From: Callipepla californica brunnescens
Taxonomy: Eukaryota > Chordata > Aves > Galliformes > Odontophoridae
Direction of reading: 5' to 3'
Assembly: GCA_023055505.1 (NCBI GenBank)
Contig: JALIRH010000002.1
Location: 186,001-250,000, forward strand
Length of the DNA: 64,000 bases
The notes under the pieces are model-generated. The model was not told where the DNA came from, made no database searches, and worked only from the letters and a program-made list of their open reading frames with translations. The position numbers and the translations under genes are program-made. Within the stretch, counting starts at the first letter, position 1; each line of letters opens with the position of its first letter. Positions 11,056 to 22,840 of this stretch are shown piece by piece.

Positions 11056-12099
11056 ACTGACAATTCGCGTACAAGCATGTTATGGGTAGAAGTCTCAAAG
11101 CCTCTCCTTATTCCACTGTTACCTAACGTCAGTGCACTCCGTCTTGGAAAAACATGGCCACTTCATACAGAAAAAATTGAAGTAGTATTGTACATCCGTG
11201 CTATCTATATCCATCACTTCCTATCCATTCCATGCTTGGCAGTACATTCTGGAAGGTTTTCCTTCATTTCCTACCAAGGGTCTAATTTCCCTAGGAAATC
11301 TGACAACTGACAGCCACCACCCTGACTAGATCTAAGAAATATCCAACAGATGCCTTGGAGGTAGAGTTGGGAGCCATCAGTTCACTCAACATATTGTATT
11401 ATGAACATTTCCCACAGAAGGATATCGAGAAAAAACACTGAATAACTTTGAAGAAGATCATAAAAATTATGCATATGAGGTCCACAGAGTGAAATAGGTG
11501 GGTATTTGTCACAAAAAATGAAGTGCCATCATCTCTGAAGACGGATACCTAGAATGACCAGTCCAGGCTCCCATGAGTGCCTATGATTGGCGCATCCTCT
11601 CACAACAAACACACAAACCATATTGCACAAGTGCCAAGCAATGACCTCACTGTCAACGCTACTCCTCTTCTGTGCTTTGAACACTTCTTCCGCGTGCCCT
11701 GACAGAAACATGCAAGATCGCTCCTTTGGCCTCCAATCCTCTCACTTAAAGGTGCTTCCAATGCCAAATGGACACGTCCACAAGAGAAGGACGCAAAAAG
11801 GCAGAGTTTCTGGAGCAACAACATATACCACGTGACTCACAACACTCCAGGACACAGGAGTAGCTTGCAGCACTGCGAGGAGATACTCAACAGTCCAAAT
11901 TTGTGCTAAGCATGAAGGACATGCCTCCAACTACGCTTGGTGCCTCCATCACAAGGCTCTGCGCCCAGGCTCTCAGCCAGCTCCTGTCGGTCCACTTGTC
12001 TCATCAGATCCAGTCAGTCCACTTGTCTAATCCATACTGGCTCATCATCAGGTAGAGAATGGCATGGGAGGCAGACTCAAACCATACAGTTAGAGAATC

Positions 12100-12530
12100 A
12101 CACAGTGGCTAAGCTTGGAAAAAAAATCATCCACTCTGTGTGTTGTCTGTTCCAGCAGGTCATGCTGACCAGGGCCCTGTCCAACCTGACCTTGAATGGC
12201 TCCAGGGTCAAAGAACCCACAAGTTGATTCGGCCTCACCACGAGCAAAGAATCTCTACATAACAACTAAACCAAATTTCTCTCCCTTCCATTAGTGTCCG
12301 GTTGCTATCAGACCATGTAAAGAATTGACTCCTCTCCTGATAGTAAGCTGCCTTCAAGTAATGGATGGCCACAATGAAGTTTTCCCAGAGCCTTCTCTTC
12401 TCCGTGCTGAATAAGCCCAACTCCTGCAGCCTTTCTTCACAAGAAATGAGCTCCAGCCCTTTCACCATCTTTGCGGACCTCCTCTGGACCCACTGCACAC
12501 AGTCCATCAGCATTCCTGATGACACCCAAC
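12100..12530 (-). mobile_element. CR1 LINE fragment, C-to-D spacer (G3-G4)
   Basis: Same fragment as at the left window edge, here with its 3' end (GAATCACACAGTGGCTAAGC). Minus strand: SAKMVKGLELIS, LQELGLFSTEKRRLW. From 11055 to 12100 lies a decayed spacer related to the A-to-B spacer; 12530-13290 is shared upstream spacer. Confidence 0.8.
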
Positions 12531-13293
12531 AGTCCTCACTCACTCAGGCACATCCAGTTGAACAGCCCCTACTTGTGCTTTGCCTCATCTTCCTCACAAA
12601 AACAAGCACTGCTGAGCTCAGCAGCAAGACACAACGCACTCACCTCAGCTGAATGAGGGCATGCCTTGCACTCAACAGACATGCCCTTGACAACATGGCC
12701 TGAAGCAGCTCACAGCCCGATGAAAAAATAAAAACCCAAACCAAAAAAAAGGACTACAAAACCTCAGCTACACAAACAGCCCTCCTCTGTCGACATATAC
12801 TAGAATGGCCAGGGGTAGCCCAATGTTGATACTGCAAAAAACAAGCTGCCTCCCATCTCCAAAACATAGTTCTCAAACCAAAGGGAGTTCCAACATGCCA
12901 ACACAACACACCAGTGCGGAAGGCAGCAACCAAGCAAATGGAAAACCAACTGAGGAGTAGGCAGGCAGGGAGTAAATACAATGCAAGTACCCGCATCCAG
13001 TGACAAACGCACCTGGGCAACTCTGAACAGCCCTCTAAGGATGTCAGGAATGGGGTCCACACCTCACAAAGAGGCCACAGACACAACTGCATGAGTTGGA
13101 ATGAGTAGCACAATGGCATCACTGAGGAGACCACATCACTCCTCCAAAGTTTTGGATGACTCTTCCAACCACTTCCATGAAATGCGCCTTCCATGTAACT
13201 CCACTCACACTGAAAAGTGCCGACAGGTTCAAAGGAACACATCCACAAAACAAGGAAATGAAGAGCTGTGGGAAGACAGTAACACACCACATA

Positions 13294-13396
13294 CTGACTG
13301 ACCAGGCTGTGGCACGCAACAGCAGCTGGCTGCGCAACGCTGCCATGCGCAGAGGCTCTCTCCAAGCCCTCGGGCTCTCACATAGCAGCATAAAAG
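13294..13396 (+). promoter_or_regulatory. G4 core promoter, TATA 13389-13396
   Basis: D-type block with both TGCGCA words and the E-box intact. CATAGCAGCATAAAAGCTGG differs by one base after the TATA box. Confidence 0.8.
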
Positions 13397-13685
13397 CTGG
13401 CCCTGCACCTTGCTCCCTCACACCCTTCTCCTGACACCTTCTGCTCTGTGCTCCTCCAGGTGAACCTGCACCTCGTTGCTCTCCTTCACCCTCCCCACCT
13501 GGCCCAGCTCTACACTCCCTTTCTCCCCAACCCCATCAGCCCCTTCTCTTCCAATCCGCCATGCTCACCACAGCCCCAAATTGCCTCTCCTCACTCCCTT
13601 TCTTTCTCTCCCCACCTGTAATTATTCCTCCAAAACCTCTGCTAACCAACCATCCTCTCTTCCAGAGACCCTCCACCCCACAGCC

Positions 13686-13982
13686 ATGTCCTGCTACAAC
13701 AGCTGCAGCCCCTGCGGACCCACCCCGCTGGCTAACAGCTGCAACGAGCCCTGTGTCAGGCAGTGCCAGGACTCCCAAGTCGTCATCCAGCCTCCCGCTG
13801 TGGTGGTCACCCTGCCGGGACCCATCCTCAGCTCCTTCCCCCAGAACACCGCCGTCGGATCCTCCTCCTCAGCTGCCGTGGGCAGCACCCTCAGCTCCCA
13901 GGGAGTGGCCATCTCCTCCAGTGGCTTCGGCTTCGGAGGCCTGGGCTGCCTCACTGGTGGGAGAGCCCGCTACCCCTGCTAA
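13686..13982 (+). CDS. feather beta-keratin G4 (D-type promoter, A-type 3' UTR)
   Basis: 98-residue feather keratin with [10 protein letters not shown] in the core. Private changes are Thr68 (GSTLSSQ) and Ser79 ([10 protein letters not shown], replacing the first Gly of the glycine cluster). Intron 13460-13665 begins GTGAAC, with A at donor position +5 as in G8 and G12. The 3' UTR is A-type (GGAGAAAATCAAAAAAGAAGG) with AATAAA at 14137-14142, while promoter and upstream spacer are D-type. The exchange therefore lies within or very near the CDS, as in G1. Only 2,065 bp separate its ATG from that of G5, against 4,445 bp for G8-G9. Confidence 0.96.
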   Translation: MSCYNSCSPCGPTPLANSCNEPCVRQCQDSQVVIQPPAVVVTLPGPILSSFPQNTAVGSSSSAAVGSTLSSQGVAISSSGFGFGGLGCLTGGRARYPC

Positions 13983-14142
13983 GGGCCTGCACCCACACCC
14001 TGGAGAAAATCAAAAAAGAAGGAAGCAGCACCTGGAAACATGACCACTGTAACCTTCCTCTGTCTTTGCACCTCAAGTTGCAGCCTTCCTAATTGGAAGT
14101 CACCAAGTACATCTTCTCTTTTGCTGTGTTTTTCTCAATAAA

Positions 14143-15360
14143 CTTCTCATGCACAACTTGCCTCAGATTCCTCTTCATCCTTTCTTTGCTCAATGTTCTT
14201 TCCTCTCCACACTGTTCAGAGAATGTCTCTGGAAACCATCAAGACAGGTCCAAAAATGCCTCCATAACTCCTCTCAAAACCACCTCATGAGCAAGAACAT
14301 TGATGGCTAGCAGATGGCCTTCCTCTCATTATGTTTGCTGCACTTCTACAAAAACAATCGTATAGTACAGTTACCCTCTAGAACAAAGCTGGTCACTTCT
14401 ACGTGAAAAAACTGAGCTGGGTTTGTACATGAGTGCTCTTTATTTCCAACACTTCTCAACCATTATGTGCTGGACAATATTTACTATGAGGATTTCCTTA
14501 ACCTTCTTTCCAGGGATTCATATCTGGCCAACCAGCCTGCAGTACCTCACACCTACGTTCTTTTCTCACACATACGATTGGGATCAGCCTCATCCCAGTT
14601 TTAGGAACCTCTCCTCACTATCAAAATTTTCCTAAGATAATTGTAATCAGTGTAGTCAAGAAAGTAGACAGGACCATTTGGTCTTCTCTGTGGCCCTCCT
14701 CTAGACCCACTGCACACAGCTCCTGCAGCATTCCTCACGCACTCAGGCACATCCAGTTGAACAGCCCCGCTTCAGACTTTGCTCCATTTTCCTCAGAACA
14801 AGATGTACTGCTCACCTCAGCAGCAAGCCACAAAGCACTCACCTCAGCTGAATGAGGGCATGCCTTGCACTCATCAGTTATGTCATTGACCACATGGATG
14901 GAGTAGCTTATGACAGGAAGCCCGTGTAGCATGTGTGCTTCCAATTTCTATGTCTCTGCAGCACACCCCATCGGAAGTAGATGGACAAACCACGTGGAAA
15001 GAGAATTTGTATGAAAGCAGTCAGGGACAAAACACGAAGCAAGTGATGGGGTCTCATGCCAAACACAACTGGAAAGCCCAGAGCAGCCTGACAAGGATAC
15101 CACAAAATGGAGTCCCCACCACACATTGCAGTCACAAACCACTCAACAAAAATGCTACACTGCAGCCTCATGCCTTAGACCACACCTCTCCTCCAGTCCT
15201 TTAGAAGTATCTTCCAACCACCATAAACAGAAATGCATTCTGCATATCCACCAAAATTGTCATTCTCACTTAAAAAGTGCTTACAGGGTCAAAGGAACAC
15301 AGTGACAAATCAAAGAAATGAAAAGGGAGCGTTGTGGTAAGGCAAACGCACCCCACCTCA
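14143..15360 (+). other. shortened, rearranged G4-G5 spacer
   Basis: A-type 3' flank runs to about 14676, then TTTGGTCTT (14677-14685) joins it to a sequence (TCTGTGGCCCTCCTCTAGACC) that elsewhere lies about 1.3 kb upstream of class A and C genes. A second join at 14951-14955 (TTCTATGT to CTCTGCAGCACACC) removes about 200-290 bp relative to the G3 and G16 upstream regions. The whole minus-strand CR1 block seen in other spacers is absent. Confidence 0.75.
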
Positions 15361-15462
15361 TGACTGACCAGGCTGTGGCACGCAACAGCAGCTGGCTGCA
15401 CAATGCTGCCATGCGCAGAGGCTCTCTCCATGCCCTCGGGCGCTCACACAGCAGCATAAAAG
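15361..15462 (+). promoter_or_regulatory. G5 core promoter, TATA 15455-15462
   Basis: Conserved block with E-box; the first TGCGCA word is changed to TGCACA (GGCTGCACAATGC) and the second is intact. The upstream word GGGAGCGTTGTGG is shared with G16. Confidence 0.8.
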
Positions 15463-15750
15463 CCGGCCCTGCACCTCGCTCCCTCACACCCTTCTCCTGA
15501 CACCTTCTGCTCTGTGCTCGTACAGGTGAGCCTGCACCTCATTGCCCTCCTTCACCCACCCCACCTGGCTCAGCTCCACCCTCAAATTCTCCTCCAGCCT
15601 CAGCAGCCCTTCTTCCATGCAGCCAACCTACATACAGCTGACCACTACCTCTGCTCACTACCTTTCTTTCTCTCTGCACCTGTTCTTATTCCTCCCAAAC
15701 CCTGCTCTTACCAATCATTCTCTCTTCCAGAGACCCTCCACCCCACAGCC

Positions 15751-16041
15751 ATGTCCTGCTACGACCTCTGCCGCCCCTGCGGACCCACCCCGCTGGCTAA
15801 CAGCTGCAACGAGCCCTGTGTCAGGCAGTGCCAGGACTCCCAAGTCGTCATCCAGCCTCCCGCTGTGCTGGTCACCCTGCCGGGACCCATCCTCAGCTCC
15901 TTCCCCCAGAACACCGCCGTCGGATCCTCCTCCTCAGCTGCCGTGGGCAGCGCCCTCAGCTCCCAGGGAGTGGCCATCTCCTCCGGCGGCTTCGGAGGCC
16001 TGGGCTGCCTCACTGGTGGGAGAGCCCGCTACCCCTGCTAA
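15751..16041 (+). CDS. feather beta-keratin G5 (class A 3' end, N-terminus with DLCR)
   Basis: 96-residue feather keratin and the only copy starting [11 protein letters not shown], where the others have [11 protein letters not shown]. From general knowledge of the family, DLCRPCG is the common N-terminus of feather keratins, so G5 probably keeps an older state or received it by conversion from outside this array. The core is [10 protein letters not shown]. One Gly-Phe pair is missing ([12 protein letters not shown]), as in G1. Exon 1 ends GCTCGTACAG at 15525, unlike the CTCCTCCAG of other copies; intron 15526-15730; AATAAA at 16196-16201. The proximal upstream flank resembles that of G16 more than that of G9 or G13, while the 3' UTR is A-type. 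Confidence 0.96.
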   Translation: MSCYDLCRPCGPTPLANSCNEPCVRQCQDSQVVIQPPAVLVTLPGPILSSFPQNTAVGSSSSAAVGSALSSQGVAISSGGFGGLGCLTGGRARYPC

Positions 16042-16752
16042 GGGCCTGCACCCACACCCTGGAGCAAATCAAGCAAGAAGGAAGCAGCACCTGGAAACAT
16101 GACCACTGTAATCTTCCTCTGTCTTTGCACCTCAAATGGCAATCTTCCTAATTGGAAGTCACCAAGTACTTCTTCTCTTTTGCTGTGTTTTTCTCAATAA
16201 ACTTCTCATGCACGACAGACCCAGATTCCTCTTCATCCTTTCTTTGCTCAATGTTCTTTCCTCACCACACTGTTCAGAGAATGTCTCTGGAAACCATCAA
16301 GCCAGGTCCAAAACTGCCTCAATAACTCCTCTCAAAACCATCTCACCAGCAAGAACATTGATGGCTAGCAGTTGGCCTTCCTCTCATCATGTTTTCTGCA
16401 CTTCTACAAAAACAATCGTATAGTACACTTACCCTCTAGAACAAAGCTGGTCACTTCTACGTGAAAAAACTGAGCTGGGTTTGTACATGAGTGCTCTTTA
16501 TTTCCAACACTTCTCAACCACTATGTGCTTGGCAATATTTACTATGAGGATTTCCTTAACCTTCTTTCCAGGGATTCATATCTGGCCAACCAGCCTGCAG
16601 TACCTCACACCTACCTTCTTTTCTCACACATACGATTGGCATCAGCCTCTTCCCAGTTTCAGGAACCTCTCCTCACTATCAAAATTTTCCTAAGATAATT
16701 GTAATCAGTGTAGTCAAGAAATTAGACAGGATTCTCAACATTTGGTCTTTGA

Positions 16753-17745
16753 ATCAAAGAATCACCAGGGTTGGAAAAGTCCTCTAAGAACATTAGGTAC
16801 AACCGTCCACCTATCACCAATATTTCCATCTAAATCCCGGCCCTCAGTGAAACATCTCAATGTTTCTTGAACATCTCCTGGGACTGCGACACCATCACTT
16901 CACTTTGTAGACCATTCCAGCTCCTGATCACTCTCTCCGAGAAAAACTAGTTCATATCGTCCAGCCTGAATCTCCCTTGGTGCTACTTGAGGCTGTGCCC
17001 TCCAGTCCTCGTCTAGTTCCACGGAAGAAGAGACCAACACCAACCTCACCACAGCCTCCTTACGGGTAATTGTGGAGAGTCAAGAGGTCAACACAGAGCC
17101 TCCTCTTCTCCAAACCAAAACTCAAGAGAGAACACGAGGTTGAACTTCATCCCGGTGGCCTCACTGCAGCTATCCAACCTGTCTAGACTGCTCTGTAAGG
17201 ACTTCCTTCCCCTCCTCTTGTACCACTGAGGCCAAAGCTGAACACTGTACTGGAGACGATGTTGCAGCGGCACAGAGCAGAGTGCAACAACACTACACTC
17301 TCCTGCTGTCGGTGCTGGGCCCAATGCCACCCAGGGCACAGTCAGCCCACTAGGCTGCCAGGGCACACCTGTGACTCACATTCAACTTGACATCTACCAC
17401 AACCTCCTCATCTCTTTCTGTGAGGCTGCTTTTATGTCTCTCCTCCCCAGATTCCTAGATAGCTTCAAATTATTCATGTCTCAGGTGCAGATTCCAGCTC
17501 TTGCACTCATTAAAGTTCATGCCATCGATGATGGCCCAACTCTTGGGTCTCTCAAGTGCTCTCTACAAAGCCACGTTAATCCTGAGAGAGTCAACTGCTC
17601 CTCCATAGTTACAGTCCTCCACAAACTTCTTACTTTGTATGCATTTGAGTCCTTTGTCCAAGTCACTCAGAAAAACATGGAGGACAACCGACCCAAACAT
17701 GAAACTCAAGGAAATCCCACACCTGACTGGCCACCAGCTGACTAG
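16753..17745 (-). mobile_element. CR1 LINE remnant, A-to-B spacer (G5-G6)
   Basis: Copy of the 2488-3480 remnant, nearly identical, with the same internal join. 17745-18650 is upstream spacer without a gene; it carries the TTCCTGCCACG and ACTTTTTCCACGTGC variants shared with G13-G14. Confidence 0.75.
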
Positions 17746-18657
17746 ATCTAAGAAACATCTAAAAGTTGCTTTTCAGGTATAGTTGGTAGTCATCACTTCC
17801 TGCCACGTATTATGTATTGTTCAAGATATATGGTGGAAGTTTTCTCCTGGACATGAAAGGAAAAACTATTAATAACATGGATGATGATCATAGAAATTAC
17901 ACCTATGAGGTTCCCTTGATGAATTACATGGGTAATCTTCACAGAAAAGGAAGTGCCATCATCTCCGAACCAGGATGCCTAAAATGCCCAGTCCAAGTTT
18001 CCACAGATGTTTTGAACTATAACAACAAAGACAGAAAAGATATTGCACAAGTGCCTGGTGATGACCTCACACTCTACAATGCTCCTTTTTTACATGCTTT
18101 GGCCACTTTTTCCACGTGCACTGACACAAACATGCAAGATCACTCCAGTGGAATCCAATCCATTCACTTGGAAGGTGACGTCGGTGCTAAATTGAGACAC
18201 TCTCAAGTGGAGAATGTGAGAAGGCACAGTTGCTGGAAGGAGAACACAAACCACATGATGTGCAAGACAATGCAATGCAATAGAGAACAAAACAACAACT
18301 AAGCACAAGGAAAGCAAATGCAGTAGAAGGCAAGCAGGGAGTAAATACTATGCACGTAGGAGCGTCTTGTGTCAAACACAGCTGGGAAAACCAGAACAGC
18401 ACACTGAGGATGCCAGGAATGGGTTCCACACCTGAAAAAGTGGACATAGAAACACAGTATGAGTAGCACACCATGTCATGAGAAAGGAGAATACATCGAT
18501 CATCCAATGCTATGGATGACACTTTGAACCACCTCCATGAGATGCGCCTTCCACATAACTCACACTCAAAAAATGCCTACAGAGTCAAAGGAACATATCC
18601 ACAAAACAAGGAAATGGAAAGGAAGAGTTGTGGGAAGGCAATAACACACCACGTAAT

Positions 18658-18758
18658 GACTGACCAAGCTGTGGCACGCAACAGCAGCTGGCTGCGCAAA
18701 GCTGCCATGCGCAGAGGCTCTCTCCAAGCCCTCGGGCGCTCACACAGCAGCATAAAAG
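18658..18758 (+). promoter_or_regulatory. G6 core promoter, TATA 18751-18758
   Basis: B-type block (GACCAAGCTGTGG) with intact E-box and both TGCGCA words (GGCTGCGCAAAGC). Confidence 0.8.
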
Positions 18759-19049
18759 CCGGCCTTGTGCCTCGCTCCCGCACACCCTTCTCCTGACGCC
18801 TTCTCCTCTGTGCTCCTCCAGGTGAGCCTGCACCCCGCTGCTCTCCTTCACCCTCCCCACCTTGCCCTGCTCTACACACCCTTTCTCCACAAGCCAAACC
18901 ATCCCTTCTTCTTCCATTCAGCCATGCTCCAAACAGCCCAACACCACCTCTGCTCAAGAAATTTGTTTCACTCCCCACCTGTTCTCATTTCTCCAAAACC
19001 CTCTGCTAACCAACCATCCTCTCTTCCAGAGACCCTCCATCCCACAGCC

Positions 19050-19346
19050 ATGTCCTGCTACAACAGCTGCAGCCCCTGCGGACCCACCCCGCTGGCTAAC
19101 AGCTGCAACGAGCCCTGTGTCAGGCAGTGCCAGGACTCCCAAGTCTTCATCCAGCCTTCCACCGTGGTGGTCACCCTGCCGGGACCCATCCTCAGCTCCT
19201 TCCCCCAGAACACCGCCGTCGGATCCTCCTCCTCAGCTGCCGTGGGCAGCGCCCTCAGCTCCCAGGGAGTGGCCATCTCCTCCGGCGGCTTCGGCTTCGG
19301 AGGCCTGGGCTGCCTCACTGGTGGAAGAGCCCGCTACCCCTGCTAA
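19050..19346 (+). CDS. feather beta-keratin G6 (class B)
   Basis: 98-residue feather keratin with [10 protein letters not shown] in the core and the common tail [11 protein letters not shown]. Its protein is identical to that of G16, although the two genes have quite different 3' UTRs. Exon 1 ends at 18821, intron 18822-19029, AATAAA at 19585-19590. In promoter and spacer variants it pairs with G14 rather than with G2 or G10. The downstream spacer has lost about 57 bp inside a CR1 remnant near 20618. Confidence 0.96.
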   Translation: MSCYNSCSPCGPTPLANSCNEPCVRQCQDSQVFIQPSTVVVTLPGPILSSFPQNTAVGSSSSAAVGSALSSQGVAISSGGFGFGGLGCLTGGRARYPC

Positions 19347-20332
19347 GGGCCTGTACCCACAACCTGACATGAACCACCACCACCCTGCAAGGCGCCTCAC
19401 CCACTGAGGATGAACATCTCTGGCACAGATGGCACTTGGCCTCACGAGCCACGATTCCCTTCTCGGTCCAACTATGCTCCATGGAAAAATGACTACTGAA
19501 ACTTTCTTACTTCTTTGCACCTTAAATTCTAGCCTTTGCACTTTGTAATTAACAATTACCACCCTCCTTTAGGTGTATTTTCTTAATAAAGTTCTCATGC
19601 ATGCTAGCCTCTGAATCCACTTCTTCCTTTCATTGCCCAATAGAATGTTGTGCCTCTAGAAATCACCATGCTAGGTCCAAAATGGCTTCAAGACCTCTTC
19701 TCCCAACCCCATCACCTAAAAGAGCACTGGTGTTTAGCACATCGGCTTCTTCTCATTACATCTTATTTTCACTTGTCAAAACAAAGTCATACAGTCATAC
19801 AATTGCTGTGCTCATGCCCAGTCATGACTGGAAGCTGTCCAGAATCAGGTCCAGTCCTATCACCCAGGGTTTTACTGTACATACTGACCAACATCGTTCT
19901 CATTTCGGAGTCTTGGCCTATACAACTGTGTCTCATCACAACAGGATGTGTGTCTACAACAAGGGGCATCTAAAATCCGTGCACACCCACATGTACAGGG
20001 CTGGTCACTTCAGTACAGAAAAACTGAGGTCATACTGTTTATCTGTTCTCTCGTTTCCACCATTTCTTAGCCATCCTGTGTTCAGCAGCACATTCTGGGA
20101 GCATGTCCTTCAGCTCCTTCTCAGGGTCTCATGTCATGCCGACCAGCCTGTGGTTTGTCACACTTTCCTTCTTCATTTCTTACACACAGGAGCGGGTTGA
20201 ATCTCTTCCAGGTTTCAGGAATCTTTCCTCATTATCTGGTCCTTCCGAAGATAATTTTAATCAGCATAGCCAAGTCATCAGACAGGACCGTCACCACTCA
20301 CGGGTTCGTCCCAACAGAACCTTTGGACTTCG

Positions 20333-21850
20333 AATCACAGATTCACCAAGGTTGGAAAAGACCTCTAAGAACATCCGGTACAAGTGTCCACCTATCACCA
20401 ACATTTACCACTCAACTACATCCCTAAGTGCAAAATCACGATATTTCTTGACTGTCACCAGTGTTGGTGACACCACCACCTGCCTGTTCAGACCATCACA
20501 GCACCAGGCTTCAACATCAGAGAAGAAGTACTTCAGCATATCCAGTAGGAATCTCTTCTGGAACACCTTCAGGTCATTCATTGTAGACACGATGACAGTT
20601 ACACGGGAGGAGAGGAAGCCCTGAGCCTCCTCTTCAACAGACAGAACAATCCCAGCTCCACCAACTGCTCCTCAGAAGGTCTGTGCTCCAGACCCCGCAC
20701 CCAATTACTTGACCTTCTCTGAAAATGCTCCAAGGCGTCAGTGTCTTTCTTGAACTGTGCTGACCAAAACTGAAGACAGATCTCGAGGTGTGGCCACACC
20801 AGGGATGAGAAAAGGATGATCATTTCCCTCTCCTGCTGCCCACACTATTTCTACGTACAAGTCAGGATGCCATTGGCCTTCTTGGCTGTATGGGCACACT
20901 GCTGGCTCATGTTCAGCTGAACATCAGCCAAAACCCCCAGGTCTGTTTCCTCTACATAGTGCTCCAGCAATGTTGTCTCAAGCCTGCAGAACCGCCTGGG
21001 GGTGTTTCGGCCAAAGTGCTGATCCCAGCTCTTGCTCATGTTGAACTTCATCCCATTGGCTTTGGTCCAGCTATCCAGCCTGTCTACACTGCTCCTTATT
21101 GCCTTCTTTCCCTTTCTCTTTTATCACTGAAGCCAAAGCTGAACACAGTAATGGAGATGTTGCGGCAGTGGCACAGACCTGAGTGGAAAAACTGCAATAT
21201 CTCATGCAGGCAGTGTTGGGCCCAGGGCACTGTCGTTCCTTTAGGCTGCCAGGGCACACTGCTGACTCAGTTCAACTTGGCATCAACCTCAAATGCCTCA
21301 TCTCTTTCCATGGGGCTGCTTTTATTTATCTCATCCTTGAACACGCAGATATCTATAAGGTATTCCTGTGTGAGGTACAGAATACAGTACTTGCTCTGGT
21401 TCAACTTCATGCCATTGGTAATGACCCAGCACTCTGCTCAATCAAGAGCTCTCGGTAAGGTCTCCATAATTCTGAGAGAAAAATGCTCCCCCTCAGATAC
21501 CGTCATCCACAAACTTCTTGCTTTCTACGCATTTGATTCCTGCAAACAGGTCATTTATTAAAACATGGAAGACTACAGGCCCAAGAATAGAATGCTGGGA
21601 AATGCCACACCTAACCATCCGCCAGCCTGATGTAACCACATCTAGTAAAAGTAATTGATTTGGACTTGGGAGCCACCAGTTCAAAAATGCCTTCTGTATT
21701 TGTCAAGGCATTTGGTGGATATATAATCCAGAAGGATACGGGGAAAACCACAATGAATAACTTCGATGAAGATCATACAAGTTACGCCAATGAGGTTCCC
21801 TTTAACTAGGTGGGTACTCGTCTCAAAAAAGGAAGTGTTTTCATCTACAA
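20333..21850 (-). mobile_element. CR1 LINE remnant, B-to-C spacer (G6-G7)
   Basis: Copy of 6075-7640 with a deletion of about 57 bp at 20618 (GAGGAAGCCCTGAGCC). Reverse transcriptase segment ILGPVVFHVLINDLFAGIKC is readable on the minus strand. Confidence 0.8.
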
Positions 21851-22379
21851 ACCAGGTTACCTAGAATGCCCAGTTCAGGCTTCCATGGCTGTTTGGAATT
21901 GGCAACTCCTTTGAACAACAAAGGCACAAACCATAGTGCACAAGTGCCAAGCAATGACCTCACTGTCAACACTGCTCTTTTTCTGTGCATTGGCCACTTC
22001 TTCCACAAGCCCCGACACGAACATGATAGATCGCACCTGTCCTCTCACTTGAAAGGTGCTGCCAGTGACAAATGGGGACATCCTCAAGAGAAGGATGGAA
22101 AAAGTCAGAGCTGCTGGAAGGAGAACACACGACAGACGATGATGAGCAACAGTATAGAGTGCAAGAGCATCACGCAACCCTGAGAGAAGATCCTTCACAG
22201 TCCAAATGAGTGGTTGGCATCAGGGACTAGCCTCCATCTACATATGGTGACCCCAAAGCATAGTTCTGCATCCAGGCCTTTAGCCAGCTCCATTTAGTCC
22301 ACCTCACACTCCACTTTCTCTAATCCATAGTGGCGCAACTTCTGGAATGGGATATAGTCTTTAATTCATACCATTATAG

Positions 22380-22840
22380 AATCACACAATAGTGAACATT
22401 GGAATAGATCCATATCATCATCCCTTCTCTGGTTAATTCCCCTCACCAGCTCATGCTGATCAGGGCCCTGTCCAACCTGGCCTTAAATTGATGAAGACCC
22501 CACAAGCTGACTGGGCACACATCACAAGCTCATGTGTGCCAGGGCCTCACATCCTCCTGAGTCAAGGATTTCTTCCTAACATCTACTACAAATTTCTCCT
22601 CTTTCCATTTAAGTGTCCTACTGCTATCTGACCATGTAAAGAGCTAGTTTCCAATCCTGCTTATTAACTGCCTTCAAGTACTGGAAGGCCACAGTGAGGT
22701 GTCCCCAGCGTCTTCTCCTCTCCACGCTGAATAAGCCCAACTCCTGCAGCTTTTCTTCAACAGCGATGATCTGCAGCCCTTTGGTCTTCTCTGTGGCCCT
22801 CCTCTAGACCCACTGCACACAGCTCCTGCAGCATTCCTCA
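22380..22840 (-). mobile_element. second CR1 fragment, B-to-C spacer (G6-G7)
   Basis: Copy of 8180-8640. A short addition (CACATCACAAGCTCATGTG near 22520) is not in the other copies. The remainder to 23690 is upstream spacer. Confidence 0.75.

Larger units (their letters stand above)
1487..13685 (+). repeat. array repeat 1, three genes (G1-G3), period 12.2 kb
   Basis: From the ATG of G1 to the ATG of G4 is 12,199 bp, and both genes are D-promoter/A-3' UTR recombinants. The window's first bases (CCAGGGTCAAATAACCC) line up with 12202 upstream of G4. Order: A-type 3' flank, A-to-B spacer, G2, B-to-C spacer, G3, C-to-D spacer. Compared with the four-gene repeats this unit lacks one whole D-to-A spacer, as expected from unequal crossing-over between a D and an A gene. 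Confidence 0.75.
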
